From: Holophagales bacterium
GTDB taxonomy: Bacteria > Acidobacteriota > Thermoanaerobaculia > UBA5066
DNA length: 64,000 nt
Reading direction: 5' to 3'
NCBI GenBank assembly: GCA_016714815.1
Contig: JADKBZ010000016.1
Location: forward strand, 62,001-126,000
Shown: positions 16,683 through 26,455 of the stretch, one piece after another
Layout: every line of letters begins with the position of its first letter
Numbering within the stretch: the stretch's first letter is position 1
Made by a program: the position numbers and the translations under genes
Notes under the pieces: model-generated
What the model was told of the DNA's origin: nothing
The model's database searches: none
What the model saw: only the letters and a program-made list of their open reading frames with translations

Positions 16683-18412
16683 GCGCCGCGCCGCCCTCCG
16701 CGGTCCTCGCGGACCTCGCGGCGCGCCACTGGGAGTTCCTCTGCCACGAGCTCCCGCTGACGGCCGTGCTCGCCGGCGAGTCGACCCCCGACTCCGTCCT
16801 CTTCCGCGAGTCGCCCGCCGATCACGAGCGCCGGTATCGCACGGCGAGAGTCCTCCTCGCCGAGGTCGAGGCGATTCCCGCCGACGGGCTCGAAGCAGAG
16901 GACCGGGCCACTCACGCTCTCCTCCGTCACGAGCTCGGGAGCCTCCGCGCTCTTCACGAGGTCGCCGAGCACCTGAGGCCCTCTCTTTTCCCGAACAGTC
17001 CCGCGCTCATGGCGGCCCACTTCGCGAACACCGCGAGCATCGACGACGCGGCGTCGGCCGAGCGCTACGTCGACCGTCTCGCGACGCTTCCGGCGTACCT
17101 CCGCGACCTCAAGGAACGTCTCGAAGAAGGGCGCGAGCGGGGGTTCCGGTACCCGCGTCGCGTCCTCGACCTGGTGGCCGGGAGCACCCGCGGAATCGCC
17201 TCCGGGCCGGTCGAGGCCCAGCCCTGGTTGAAGCCCTTCCAGCGCTCCGCCGCGGCAGGACGCGAGATGGTCCGGAACGCCGCCTCTCGCGCGGAGGCTC
17301 TCGCCCGCAACGAGCTGCTCCCCGCCTTCGAGGAGTTCGCCGCGTTCGTCGAGGGACCCCTCGCCGAAGGCGCTCGCGAGACCGTCACCTGTACCGATGC
17401 CCCGCTCGGCCGGGAGCTCTACCGCGCCCTGCTGAAGGACCAGACCACCCTCGATCTCGGGCCGGAGGAGATCCACGAGCTGGGGCTCTCCGAGAGGAAG
17501 CGCCTCGAGGGCGAGATCGAAGCCGTCGCCGCGGAGGCGGGCTTCCCCGGAGACGTTGCCGGCTATCGCCGGTTCCTCGCGGGGGCGGAGTTCCTCGTTC
17601 CCTCGAAGGAAGCGCTCCGGGAGAGGGCGCAGGTCCTCTGCAAGCGGATCGACGCCCGCATACCCGCCTTCTTCGGGCTCATTCCGAGAATGACCTATGG
17701 CGTGGAGACGATCCCGGAAGCGGCCGCCGAGCGCCTCCCCCCGGCCTACGCGCAGGCCAACCCCGCCGACCGGACCGGGCCGGGGATCTTCCAGATCACG
17801 AGCCTTCCCGCGAGACTCCCGACCTGGTTCCTCCCGGCGCTGACGCTGCACGAGGCCTGGCCCGGGCACCTCATGCACCTGGCGCTCCTGCAGGAAGCGG
17901 AGCACCTTCCTGCCTTCCGGCGCCACGGCGCGCTCCGCTATCTCGTCTGCCTCGAAGGGTGGGCTCTCTACTGCGAGGGCCTCGGCGAGGAGATGGGGAT
18001 CTACGAGACGCCGCACGAACGCTACGGCCGGCTGGAAGGGGAGACGTGGAGGGCGCTGCGGCTCGTCGTCGACACGGGAATTCACTGGTACGGCTGGAGC
18101 CGCGAACGCGCCGTCGAGGAGATGGCGCGCCACCTGGCCCTTCCGCTTCCGACGATCGAGGCCGAGGTGGACCGATACATCGCGTGGCCGGGTCAGGCGC
18201 TCGTCTACCAGCTGGGGAACCTGAAGTTCCGCGAGCTCCGGCGCCGGGCCGAGGGGAGGCTCGGAGAGAGGTTCCGGATTCGGGCCTTCCACGACGCGCT
18301 GATGGCGGCGGGAGCCGTGACCCTGCCGGTCCTCGACGATCTCGTCGAGGAGTGGCTGCGCCGCGAGGACGGTCCGACCGCGGAGGATGGGAGCACCGAT
18401 GGTCTTCGATAG
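16679..18412 (+). CDS. DUF885 family protein, putative zinc peptidase
   Basis: 577 aa, normal length for DUF885. The C-terminal half has the family's metallopeptidase-like motif HEAWPGHLMH followed about 30 residues later by LEGWALYCEGLGEEMG, which supplies the third ligand glutamate in related folds. Members are predicted carboxypeptidase/aminopeptidase-like enzymes; few have been tested. No signal peptide, so cytoplasmic. The GTG start is fixed by the 4 bp overlap with the preceding stop. The end overlaps the next gene by 14 bp. Confidence 0.88.
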   Translation: MSAAPPSAVLADLAARHWEFLCHELPLTAVLAGESTPDSVLFRESPADHERRYRTARVLLAEVEAIPADGLEAEDRATHALLRHELGSLRALHEVAEHLRPSLFPNSPALMAAHFANTASIDDAASAERYVDRLATLPAYLRDLKERLEEGRERGFRYPRRVLDLVAGSTRGIASGPVEAQPWLKPFQRSAAAGREMVRNAASRAEALARNELLPAFEEFAAFVEGPLAEGARETVTCTDAPLGRELYRALLKDQTTLDLGPEEIHELGLSERKRLEGEIEAVAAEAGFPGDVAGYRRFLAGAEFLVPSKEALRERAQVLCKRIDARIPAFFGLIPRMTYGVETIPEAAAERLPPAYAQANPADRTGPGIFQITSLPARLPTWFLPALTLHEAWPGHLMHLALLQEAEHLPAFRRHGALRYLVCLEGWALYCEGLGEEMGIYETPHERYGRLEGETWRALRLVVDTGIHWYGWSRERAVEEMARHLALPLPTIEAEVDRYIAWPGQALVYQLGNLKFRELRRRAEGRLGERFRIRAFHDALMAAGAVTLPVLDDLVEEWLRREDGPTAEDGSTDGLR

Positions 18413-19172
18413 CGCCTGCATTCCCTCGAGCCACATTCACTTCGAGGTGCACGGAGAAGGCGTCCCCCTCTTCCTCGGTTTTCCCCTCATGGCCTCGCAG
18501 GGCGAGATCTTCGGCGAGGAGGGCGCCGCGGTCCTGCGCGGTTACCTCGACCGGCTGACGGACCGCTACCGCGTCCTCGTCGCCGACTATCCGAGCATCG
18601 GCAGGAGCGGCTCGATCCCGACCGCCGAGCTCACCGCCGACCGCGTCTCTACGGACCTCCTTCGCGTGGCCGACGCCGCCGGGTTCGACCGCTTCGCCTT
18701 CTGGGGCTTCTCCTGGGGAGGAGCCGCGGGGCTGCAGCTCGCGTCGCGAACGGATCGGCTGACGGCGCTCGTCTGCGGGGGCTGGCCTCCGCTCGGCGGT
18801 CCGTACGCGGAGATCCTCCGGGCGAGCCGCGAGGCGGCGGCAGATCCGCCGGCCTCGGCGACGGTGGTCCTGCGCGAGCCGGCGCAGTACGCGCAGTGGG
18901 TCACCTTCTACGAGAGCGTCCTGAACTGGCCCGAGGCGGAAGCCGTTGCCCGAATCGCCTGCCCGCGGATGGCGTACGCCGGCTCGGAGGGCGACCCCAC
19001 GGCAGGGCACGAAGTCCCGATCTCGATCGCCTCGACGATCCGCGACCGACGCGGAGAGCTCGAGGCGATGGGCTGGCGCGTGACGGAGATCCCCGGCCGC
19101 GACCACTCCGTCTGCCTCGATCCGGCGACGGTCGTGCCCCTCGTCCGGGATTTCCTCGACGCGGTCTCGTGA
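18399..19172 (+). CDS. Alpha/beta hydrolase
   Basis: 257 aa soluble alpha/beta-hydrolase. The nucleophile elbow is GFSWGG, the acid is likely in AGSEGDPT, and the histidine is in GRDHSVCLD. It may be an esterase or a proline-iminopeptidase-like enzyme; substrate not determinable. ATG 18399 was chosen over 18387 because GGGAG lies five bases ahead of it, whereas the purine stretch before 18387 directly abuts that start. Overlaps the end of the DUF885 gene and is 27 bp from the next start. Confidence 0.86.
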   Translation: MVFDSACIPSSHIHFEVHGEGVPLFLGFPLMASQGEIFGEEGAAVLRGYLDRLTDRYRVLVADYPSIGRSGSIPTAELTADRVSTDLLRVADAAGFDRFAFWGFSWGGAAGLQLASRTDRLTALVCGGWPPLGGPYAEILRASREAAADPPASATVVLREPAQYAQWVTFYESVLNWPEAEAVARIACPRMAYAGSEGDPTAGHEVPISIASTIRDRRGELEAMGWRVTEIPGRDHSVCLDPATVVPLVRDFLDAVS

Positions 19173-19199
19173 AACGGCGATGACGTGAAGGAGCCGGCC

Positions 19200-21233
19200 A
19201 TGACGCTCGACGACCCGAAGACGGAACCCGCAGCGGCGATGGTCTCGTTCGGGTCCGTGAGCTTTGAGGACCCGGATGCCTGGCTCGAGGAGGAGACCGA
19301 GACGGTCCTCTCGTGGCAGGCGGAGCAGGACGCGCGGGCGGCGTCCTGGCTCGCGGCGCGGCCCGGGTTCGCAGACCTTTGTGAGCGCATCGCCGCGCTC
19401 GACTCCAACCAGGCCGTGTCGGCGCCGCAGTACGGCGGTGGCCGCTGGTTCCGGCAGCGGGTGCCGGAGGGCGAGGACCTGGCAATTCTCGAGGTCGCGG
19501 AGACACCGACGGGAGAGGGCCGCCGGGTCGTCGACCTGAACGTGCTGCGAACCAGCGAGCCGCTGCTCATTCCCTGGTTCGTCCCCTCGCCCGACGGCCG
19601 CAGGCTGGCGTACTCGCGGTCCGCAGTGGGGCGGGAGCCCGAGTCGTTCCAGGTCATCGACGTGGAGACGGGCGAGCTCCTCCTCGCGGGCGTCCCGCAG
19701 GAGCGGGCGACGTCCCCGGTCTGGCTGCCGGACGGAAGCGGATTCACCTATCGGGCCATCGATCCGGCCGTCTCGAAGAGCGACAGCCTCATCTTCCACC
19801 TCACCCTGGGCGAGGCGCCGCCGACGAAGCCGGAGCCGCTCGACCTGGGCCACCCGATGTCGTGGCCCGCGAGCGCCGCGGGCGGCCGCTACGTCCTCGT
19901 CTACTCCAACCACATGGAGCCGAGGCCCGACTTCATCCGGGAGATCGGCGGCGCCTGGCGTCCGTTCCTGAAGGCCGTGCCCGGCATGTTCCGCGGCGTC
20001 GTCCTGGGCGAGAAGTTCATCGCCATCACGACCGACGGTGCCGCGCGGGGCCGGCTGGTCTCGATCCCGCTCGACACTCCTTCGGACCGCGACGCCTGGC
20101 AGGAGCTCGTCCCGGGCTCCGACGCCGTCCTCGCCTCTATCGCCGCCGTCGGGCAGCGCCTGGTCCTCGTGGAGCTCGTCGACACCTACGCCCGCCTGCG
20201 CGTTCTCGGCGCCGACGGCCAGGTCGAGGGAGAGATCGCCCTGCCGGGACGGGGAGTCGTGAACACGACCAGCACGAATGCCGTCGCGATCGCGTTCCTG
20301 GACTGCGTCGCCGTCGGGGGCGACGACGATGTCGTCTTCGTCTACTCCTCGCTGACCCAGGCCCCGGCGCTCTACCGCGCCAGCGTCGTCGATCGGACGA
20401 GCGAACCCCTCACGCCGCCCGGGGCCCGGCTCGACGCCCTCGTGACCGACCACTCCGCCACGAGCGCGGACGGCACCCGGGTCCGCTATCGCGTCGTGAC
20501 GCGGAAGGACGACCGGTCCGGGTCCCGGCCCACGATCGTCCACGCGCACGGCGGGTTCAACGTCGCCTTCCTGCCCGGATGGCCGGTCCCGTTTCTGGCC
20601 GCCTGGGTCCGGTCGGGCGGCGCTCTCGTGATCGCCCACGTACGCGGGGGCGGGGAGTTCGGGCCCGACTGGTGGCGGGCCGGGCAGCTCGCGCGGAAGC
20701 AGAACGGATTCGACGATCTCTACGCCGTCGCCGAGGACCTCGTGGCCCGAGGCGTCACGATGCCCGGACGGCTGGGCGTCTACGGGACCTCCAGCGGCGG
20801 TACGCTGGCCGCCGTGGCTGCGGTCAAGCGCCCCGACCTGTTCCGGGCCGCCGTCCCCCAGGTCCCCATCACCGACCAGTTCGCGCTCGTCCGGGACCCC
20901 CTCACCTGGATGATCGCGAGGTTGGAGGACGGGGATCCGAACGAACCGGAGATGAGCCGGGTCCTCCTCTCCTGGTCCCCGTACCAGAACGTCGTCGACG
21001 GAGTGGCTTACCCGGCGGTCCTCCTGGACTGCGTGTCGAACGAACCGCGGTGTCCCGCGTGGCACGGCCGCAAGCTGGCGGCACGGATGCAGCGGGCGAC
21101 GTCCTCCGGCCGTCCCGTCCTGCTCCGGGTCCGCCGGAGCGCGGGGCAACGCGCCGTGGGCGAGGCCGCGCAGCGCCTCCAGCAGGCCGAGTTGCTCGCC
21201 TTCTTCGTCGACCAGCTGGGGCTCCCGACATGA
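19200..21233 (+). CDS. Prolyl oligopeptidase-like protein (S9A) with altered catalytic triad
   Basis: 677 aa. An N-terminal seven-bladed propeller region leads to a C-terminal alpha/beta-hydrolase domain with GTSSGG (nucleophile Ser531) and the oxyanion/loop region VRGGGEFGPDWW. In prolyl oligopeptidases the acid is the first Asp of DDRV and the histidine is in AGHGAG. Here the corresponding stretches read NEPRCPAWH (Glu615) and SAGQRAVG (Gln650). The His to Gln change is one base (CAA instead of CAC/CAT). The protein may be inactive, or retain binding only. ATG 19200 has GGAG six bases ahead; a GTG at 19185 is the alternative. Operon context: peptide breakdown. Confidence 0.88.
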   Translation: MTLDDPKTEPAAAMVSFGSVSFEDPDAWLEEETETVLSWQAEQDARAASWLAARPGFADLCERIAALDSNQAVSAPQYGGGRWFRQRVPEGEDLAILEVAETPTGEGRRVVDLNVLRTSEPLLIPWFVPSPDGRRLAYSRSAVGREPESFQVIDVETGELLLAGVPQERATSPVWLPDGSGFTYRAIDPAVSKSDSLIFHLTLGEAPPTKPEPLDLGHPMSWPASAAGGRYVLVYSNHMEPRPDFIREIGGAWRPFLKAVPGMFRGVVLGEKFIAITTDGAARGRLVSIPLDTPSDRDAWQELVPGSDAVLASIAAVGQRLVLVELVDTYARLRVLGADGQVEGEIALPGRGVVNTTSTNAVAIAFLDCVAVGGDDDVVFVYSSLTQAPALYRASVVDRTSEPLTPPGARLDALVTDHSATSADGTRVRYRVVTRKDDRSGSRPTIVHAHGGFNVAFLPGWPVPFLAAWVRSGGALVIAHVRGGGEFGPDWWRAGQLARKQNGFDDLYAVAEDLVARGVTMPGRLGVYGTSSGGTLAAVAAVKRPDLFRAAVPQVPITDQFALVRDPLTWMIARLEDGDPNEPEMSRVLLSWSPYQNVVDGVAYPAVLLDCVSNEPRCPAWHGRKLAARMQRATSSGRPVLLRVRRSAGQRAVGEAAQRLQQAELLAFFVDQLGLPT

Positions 21234-21288
21234 GACGTACCGGCCGCCCGCGACGACCGGGCTCTTCAGAGACGAGAGGCGACCGCCG

Positions 21289-22713
21289 ATGACGGAACCC
21301 GTGACGAAAGCTCCTGAAGCGTCCGCCGCCCCGAAGGGCCTCGGCTGGCGAGTGCTGGCCGCGTACGCCCTTCCGACGTTGCCGCTCTTCTTCCTCATGG
21401 GCCCCGCGATCTCGGTGATCCAGGGGATCTACGCGAAATTCTTCGGGCTCGGCCTGGCGCAGATCGCCCTCGTGCTGATGATCGCCCGGAGCTTCAACGC
21501 GGTGACCGATCCGGTCATCGGCTACCTGTCCGACCGCTACCGGGCCCGGCGAGGTACCCGGAAACCGTTTCTCGTCGGAGGGTCCCTGCTCGCGGTCCTG
21601 GCCTGCTGGTTCCTCTACGTCCCGGTCGGCAAGGTCACGACGCTCTCGTTCCTTGGCTGGTTTCTGCTCGCGGACATCGGCTGGTCGATGTGCGCCGTTC
21701 CGTACTACGCCTGGATGGCGGAGCTGACGGAGGACTACCGCGAGCGGACTCGGATAGCGAGCTGGCGCGCCATGTCCGGATACTTCGGTTACCTCGCGTT
21801 CTTCGGCATGCCGATGGCCGCCGGGCCCTTCCTCGGAACGACCGAGTTCACGCCCGTCACGCTGCGCTGGTGCGCGATCTTCGCCGCCGTCACCCTGCCC
21901 ACCGCGGCCCTGATCGCCGCGTTCGTCGTCCCGAACGGGGCCGTCGCCGCACGGCCGGCCGCCAACCCCTTCCGGGGAGCGATGCGTGCGATCGCGGGGA
22001 ATCGCCCTCTCTGGAGATTCATGGCGATGTACCTGGTCGGGGGCCTGGGCGCAGGCATGGCCTGGGGCGTGGCGTTCTTCTACATCGACGGCTACCAGAA
22101 GCTCGGCGCGAAGTTCTCGGGGCTGCTCGTCCTCAGCATTCCGGTCGCCATCCTGGCCACGCCCGTCTGGGGCTGGCTCTGCAGGCGGTTCGGGAAGCAG
22201 CAGGTGTGGGCCGCCGGCTACGTCGGAGCGAGCATCGCCTCGCTCGGGTACATCTTCATCTCGCCGGGACCCGGAGCCGCGGTCCTCGTCGGGGTCACTC
22301 TGCTGCTGCTGAACGCCATGGTCGTGGTGGATCCGGTCGCCGGGCCGGCGATGCTGGCGGACGTCGTCGACTACGGACGCTGGCGGTTCGGTACCGACCA
22401 GGGAGGGACTTACTTCGCCCTCTACGGGATGATCCAGAAGCTCAACATCGGGATCGGAGCGGGGGCCGGGCTCGCGCTCGCCGGCGCGTTCGGCTTCGAC
22501 GCCACGGTCGCGAAGCAGACACCGGGCGGGCTCGTCGGCTTGTTCCTCTCGCTCTCGGTGATGCCGGCCGTCTGCTACCTGATCTCGGCCGTCATGATCT
22601 GGCGCTTTCCGATCAACCAGAAGCGCCAGAAGGTCATCGTGAAGGCCATCGAGCGGAGGGAGCGGCGCCGCGCCGCGGCGGCTTTCGAGGCGCCGGCGGA
22701 GGTCGCACCGTGA
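21289..22713 (+). CDS. GPH-family (MelB-like) cation symporter
   Basis: 474 aa with about twelve membrane segments. The cation-site helix II motif DPVIGYLSDR and the late AMLADVVDYGRWRFG segment are typical of the glycoside-pentoside-hexuronide:cation symporter family. The family mostly moves sugars, but the context here is peptide and amino acid breakdown, so the substrate may differ. The C-terminus is a charged helix (ERRERRRAAAA). A 55 bp gap separates it from the S9 gene, the largest gap in the early operon; its stop overlaps the next start as GTGA. Confidence 0.9.
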   Translation: MTEPVTKAPEASAAPKGLGWRVLAAYALPTLPLFFLMGPAISVIQGIYAKFFGLGLAQIALVLMIARSFNAVTDPVIGYLSDRYRARRGTRKPFLVGGSLLAVLACWFLYVPVGKVTTLSFLGWFLLADIGWSMCAVPYYAWMAELTEDYRERTRIASWRAMSGYFGYLAFFGMPMAAGPFLGTTEFTPVTLRWCAIFAAVTLPTAALIAAFVVPNGAVAARPAANPFRGAMRAIAGNRPLWRFMAMYLVGGLGAGMAWGVAFFYIDGYQKLGAKFSGLLVLSIPVAILATPVWGWLCRRFGKQQVWAAGYVGASIASLGYIFISPGPGAAVLVGVTLLLLNAMVVVDPVAGPAMLADVVDYGRWRFGTDQGGTYFALYGMIQKLNIGIGAGAGLALAGAFGFDATVAKQTPGGLVGLFLSLSVMPAVCYLISAVMIWRFPINQKRQKVIVKAIERRERRRAAAAFEAPAEVAP

Positions 22714-23774
22714 GTACGAGCAGGCCGGCCGAAACGAGGAACGCCAGCGCCCTGCTGCGCGACGGACTGGTCTGGGACAACCACGGCTGCATGCCGGTGG
22801 GACGCCCGAACGACACGTCGTTCCTGCCGCAGCTCCGGCGCTACCGTTCGGCGGGCGTCGACGCCGTGATGCTCAACGTCGGCTTCGGCGACATGGGCGT
22901 CGAGGAGCACCTGCGCACGCTGGCCGACATGCGCCACTGGCTGAAGGCGCGGCCCGACGAGTACGTGCTCATCGGCACGGCGGACGACGTCGAGCGGGCC
23001 CGCGCGACCGGCCGCCTCGCCGTCGGCTTCGACATCGAGGGCGCGAACGCGATCGCGGACCAGCCGAGCCTCATCGAGACCTACTACGACCTCGGTGTCC
23101 GCTGGATGCTCCTGGCTTACAACCGGAACAACCGGGTCGGAGGCGGGTGCCAGGACGAGGACACGGGCCTGACGGCCTACGGACGCGAGGTCATCGCCGA
23201 GATGGAGCGCGTGGGGATGCAGGTCTGCTGCAGCCACACCGGGTACCGCACCGTCCGCGACGTCTTCGAGGTCGTCACGAAGCCGGTCATCTTCTCGCAC
23301 AGCAACGCGAGAGCGGTTCACGCGCACCCGCGGAACGTCCCCGACGACCTGATCCGCGCCTGCGCCGCGACGGGGGGCGTCGTCGGCCTCAACGGCCTGA
23401 GCGTCTTCCTCGGCCCGGGCGAGGACCTCGTCGAGACCTTCGTGCGCCACGTCGAGCACGTCGTCTCTCTCGTCGGTCCCGGGCACGTCGCCCTGGGGCT
23501 CGACTACGTCTTCGACCGGCAGGAGCTGGACGAGATCCTCGTCAAGATGCGCGCGACCTTCCCGCCGGGGCTCGGCTACGACGAGCCGCTGCGGTTCGTC
23601 GAGCCGGAGCAGCTGGAGCGGGTCGTCGAGGTCCTCCTCTCCCGCGGCTTCCGGACGGCGGACCTCGAGGCGCTCCTGGGCGGAAACCTGATGAGGCTGG
23701 CGAGGTCGGTCTGGAAGGCTCCGCGCCCGGCCGCGGAAGCGACGGGCGATCAGCGGACGAGCTCTCTCCCGTGA
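22710..23774 (+). CDS. Membrane dipeptidase-like protein (peptidase family M19)
   Basis: 354 aa with the M19 renal-dipeptidase fold: WDNHGCMP near the N-terminus in place of the usual DGHND, GFDIEGANAI with the bridging glutamate, SHTGYRTVRDVF and SHSNARAVHAHPRN with the metal histidines, and GLDYVFD at the end. Such enzymes hydrolyse dipeptides, often with a D-residue at the C-terminal side. No signal peptide, so probably cytoplasmic. GTG start fixed by the 4 bp GTGA overlap with the symporter stop; its own stop overlaps the next start the same way. Confidence 0.9.
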   Translation: MSTSRPAETRNASALLRDGLVWDNHGCMPVGRPNDTSFLPQLRRYRSAGVDAVMLNVGFGDMGVEEHLRTLADMRHWLKARPDEYVLIGTADDVERARATGRLAVGFDIEGANAIADQPSLIETYYDLGVRWMLLAYNRNNRVGGGCQDEDTGLTAYGREVIAEMERVGMQVCCSHTGYRTVRDVFEVVTKPVIFSHSNARAVHAHPRNVPDDLIRACAATGGVVGLNGLSVFLGPGEDLVETFVRHVEHVVSLVGPGHVALGLDYVFDRQELDEILVKMRATFPPGLGYDEPLRFVEPEQLERVVEVLLSRGFRTADLEALLGGNLMRLARSVWKAPRPAAEATGDQRTSSLP

Positions 23775-25060
23775 GAGGGCTGCGCGCCGTCTTTAGCGAC
23801 TACGTCGAGGCAGCGCGCGCCTTCTCGCAGCCCGCGAGGCTGCTCGTCGTCTCCGTTTTCCTCGTCTGGGTCGCCCGGGGAATCCAGGGGGTCCTCTTCA
23901 ACCTCTATCTCGTCGAGGCCGGCCACCAGGCGCCGTTCGTCGGCCGGGCCCTTGCGATGACGGGGGCCGGCATCGCCCTCGCGGCCCTCCCGGCGGGGCT
24001 CTTCGCGGAGCGCTGGGGCCGGCGCCGCTGCCTGATGCTCGGCCTCGCCGCCGAGGGAATCGGCCTCCTGCTCCGGGCCCTCGTGACGGATCCGGGGGCG
24101 ATCCTCGCCTTGAGCTTCCTCGGAGGCGCCGGCCAGTCGCTCTACCAGATCGCCGCCCTGCCATTCCTGACCGAGCACTCCGGGTCGCGCGAGCGGACGC
24201 ACCTCTTCAGCGTCGTCTTCTCGGCGGCTCTCCTGGCCGGCGTCGTGGGGAGCGCCGTCGGCGGCTTCCTGCCTGCCGCCCTGCTCTCTCTTCCCGACGC
24301 AGTCCGGCCCGGGTCGCTCGGGGCGTACCGGGGGGTGCTCGTCCTGGGCGGGCTCGTCGCGTTCTCCGCCTCCCTGCCGCTCCTGCGGCTGCGCGGGCTG
24401 CAGGAGGCGTCGGCCGAGCAGCAGCGGGCGGTGCAGCCGCCCGGTTCGGGACGACTGCTCGTCCCGATCGCGTTCAACTTCCTCCTCGTCGGGTGCGGCG
24501 CCGGCCTCGTCGTCCCCTTCATGAACCTCTACTTCAAGGACCGCTTCGCCTGCTCGGCCGCGCAGATCGGGGCGTACTTCTCGATCGCGTCGATCGTCAC
24601 GGCGGTCGCGGGCCTCGCCGCGCCGCTCGTCGCGCGCCGGTTCGGGACCCTCCGGACGGCCGTCGCGTTCGAGCTCCTCTCGCTCCCATTCCTCGTCACG
24701 ATGGGGGCGGAGAGCCGACTCGCCGTAGCAGTCGGGGCGTTCTGGCTCCGCGCGATGCTCATGCAGGCCGGGACGCCGTTGCTGCAGACCTTCGTCATGG
24801 AGGCCCTCCCGCCGGGCCTTCGCGCCCGCTCGAGCAGCGTCAACAACCTCGTCTGGAACCTCGGCTGGGCCGCGAGCGCCGGAGGCGCCGGGGCTCTGAT
24901 CGCGCGCTGGGGCTACGCGCTTCCGTTCTACCTGACCGCCGCGCTCTACGCGACGGCATCCATCACCTTCTACCTTTCGTTCCGGCGCTTCCCGCGAGGC
25001 GGGGGAGAGCCGCGGATCGGAGAGGTCGCCATGAGCCTCGGTGCTCAGGAGGTCCACTGA
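23771..25060 (+). CDS. Major facilitator superfamily transporter
   Basis: 429 aa with twelve predicted membrane segments and the MFS loop motif FAERWGRRRCLM between helices 2 and 3. The C-terminal half has a matching loop (LVARRFGTLRTAVAF). No subfamily could be named. In an operon of peptidases it may import oligopeptides or export a breakdown product. Start fixed by GTGA overlap with the dipeptidase stop. The next gene begins one base after its stop. Confidence 0.88.
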   Translation: MRGLRAVFSDYVEAARAFSQPARLLVVSVFLVWVARGIQGVLFNLYLVEAGHQAPFVGRALAMTGAGIALAALPAGLFAERWGRRRCLMLGLAAEGIGLLLRALVTDPGAILALSFLGGAGQSLYQIAALPFLTEHSGSRERTHLFSVVFSAALLAGVVGSAVGGFLPAALLSLPDAVRPGSLGAYRGVLVLGGLVAFSASLPLLRLRGLQEASAEQQRAVQPPGSGRLLVPIAFNFLLVGCGAGLVVPFMNLYFKDRFACSAAQIGAYFSIASIVTAVAGLAAPLVARRFGTLRTAVAFELLSLPFLVTMGAESRLAVAVGAFWLRAMLMQAGTPLLQTFVMEALPPGLRARSSSVNNLVWNLGWAASAGGAGALIARWGYALPFYLTAALYATASITFYLSFRRFPRGGGEPRIGEVAMSLGAQEVH

Positions 25061-25061
25061 C

Positions 25062-26396
25062 ATGAAAGAGAGCGTTTTCGAAGTCCTGCGCGCGGAGGGG
25101 CTGAACCGCCTGCGGATCCACTACGACTGGAGGTGCGACGTCTTCTCCCTCTACGCGGCGCGAGAGTGGGACGCCGACACGTCGTTCGCCCGGTACAACG
25201 CGGCGTTCACCGCCTGGACCCTCTGCCCGTCCGACGGGCGGTACCTCAATCACGCCCAGACGGAGGCGGCCTTCGAGAAGCATGGGATGTCGGCGCACCT
25301 CGGCAGGGTCAAGGAGCTGATGCGGAAGGGGAGGCACATCCTCCTCGATTGCTACTTTCACGAGAAGCTCGACATCCGCTTCGTCAACCACATCCACAGC
25401 GACAAGCGCGGCGTCAACAACCGGCGCTCGTCGATCGTGATGGGCGGGATCCGGCGCCACGAGCCGGGCGAGGACGAGATCGACGTCTTCGTCGACGGGA
25501 TGAACCTCGGCCGCGGGATGACATTCAAGAACGTGGCGGCCGGCCTGCCGATGGGCGGCTGCAAGACGACCGTCCAGATGGCGCCGGTCGACCTCGGCGA
25601 CCTCGACCAGGTCGGCTTCCTGGCCTACGCGACGGACCGGACCCGGAATACCGCCGGACCGGACATGAAGTTCCCTCCGGAGCTCGCCGACGTCGTGAAC
25701 GAGCACTTCTCGCTGCACTTCGTGGGCGGGCCGAAGGGGCCTCTGGGCCCCACCGGCACCCCCACCGCCCACGGGGTCTACATGGCCGTGAAGCAGGGGG
25801 CGAGATTCCTCTGGGGTTCCGAGTCTCTCGAGGGGAAGACGATCGCCGTGCAGGGGCTGGGCGCCGTCGGGTTCCACCTGGCGGGACTCTACCTGAAGGA
25901 GGGCGCGCGCCTCATCGTCTGCGACCGCGAGCCGGCCGCCGTCGACGCGTTCCTGAAGGCACAGCCGGGCGCCGCGATCCGGGTCGTCGATCCCGGGGAG
26001 ATCCTCGGCGTCGAGGCGGACGTCTTCTCTCCGGCCGCGGCCGGCGGCATCCTGACGGAAGAGAACATCCCGGACCTTCGCTTCAAGCTGATCATGGGAG
26101 GCGCGAACAACGTTCTCCGAGCCTCCAGCCAGGAAGAGGAGTACGCGCTGGCCCGGCTGCTCGCGAAGCACGGAGTGCTCTACCAGGTCGATTGGTGGCA
26201 CAACGTCGCCGGAGTGATGGCTGGCTACGAGGAGTACGTGTACCAGCGCGAAGCCAGCATCGAACGGCTGATGGAGAAGGTCGGGAAGCTCTGCACCGAG
26301 ACGACGTGGGAGAACCTGACCGAGGCCCGTCGCGAGGGGATCACGCCGACCGAGCGCGCCTACCGAACGGCGGAGCGCGAGGTCTACGGGGAATAG
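25062..26396 (+). CDS. Leucine/phenylalanine-type amino acid dehydrogenase (Glu/Leu/Phe/Val family)
   Basis: 444 aa. The catalytic domain has AAGLPMGGCKTTVQ, with Lys in the position of the family's catalytic GGGK/GGAK lysine, and GPDMKFPPELAD. The NAD domain has a Rossmann motif VQGLGAVGFHLAG and an acidic residue after beta-2 (IVCDRE), suggesting NAD rather than NADP. Nearest known type is leucine/phenylalanine dehydrogenase, which oxidatively deaminates amino acids to 2-oxo acids; substrate side not resolved. AGGAGGT precedes the ATG. The active-site neighbourhood differs from standard members (Cys before Lys). It would act on amino acids released by the operon's peptidases. Confidence 0.88.
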   Translation: MKESVFEVLRAEGLNRLRIHYDWRCDVFSLYAAREWDADTSFARYNAAFTAWTLCPSDGRYLNHAQTEAAFEKHGMSAHLGRVKELMRKGRHILLDCYFHEKLDIRFVNHIHSDKRGVNNRRSSIVMGGIRRHEPGEDEIDVFVDGMNLGRGMTFKNVAAGLPMGGCKTTVQMAPVDLGDLDQVGFLAYATDRTRNTAGPDMKFPPELADVVNEHFSLHFVGGPKGPLGPTGTPTAHGVYMAVKQGARFLWGSESLEGKTIAVQGLGAVGFHLAGLYLKEGARLIVCDREPAAVDAFLKAQPGAAIRVVDPGEILGVEADVFSPAAAGGILTEENIPDLRFKLIMGGANNVLRASSQEEEYALARLLAKHGVLYQVDWWHNVAGVMAGYEEYVYQREASIERLMEKVGKLCTETTWENLTEARREGITPTERAYRTAEREVYGE

Positions 26397-26455
26397 AGGC
26401 TCTTTTAGGTGAATCGCGTCGCATCGATGACTGTGCCTGGCGGGAGGAAGGCCTC

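Noticed and set aside
17871..21398. 1175-codon minus-strand frame
   Set aside because: Antisense to DUF885, hydrolase and S9 genes, with no family motif and no ribosome site.
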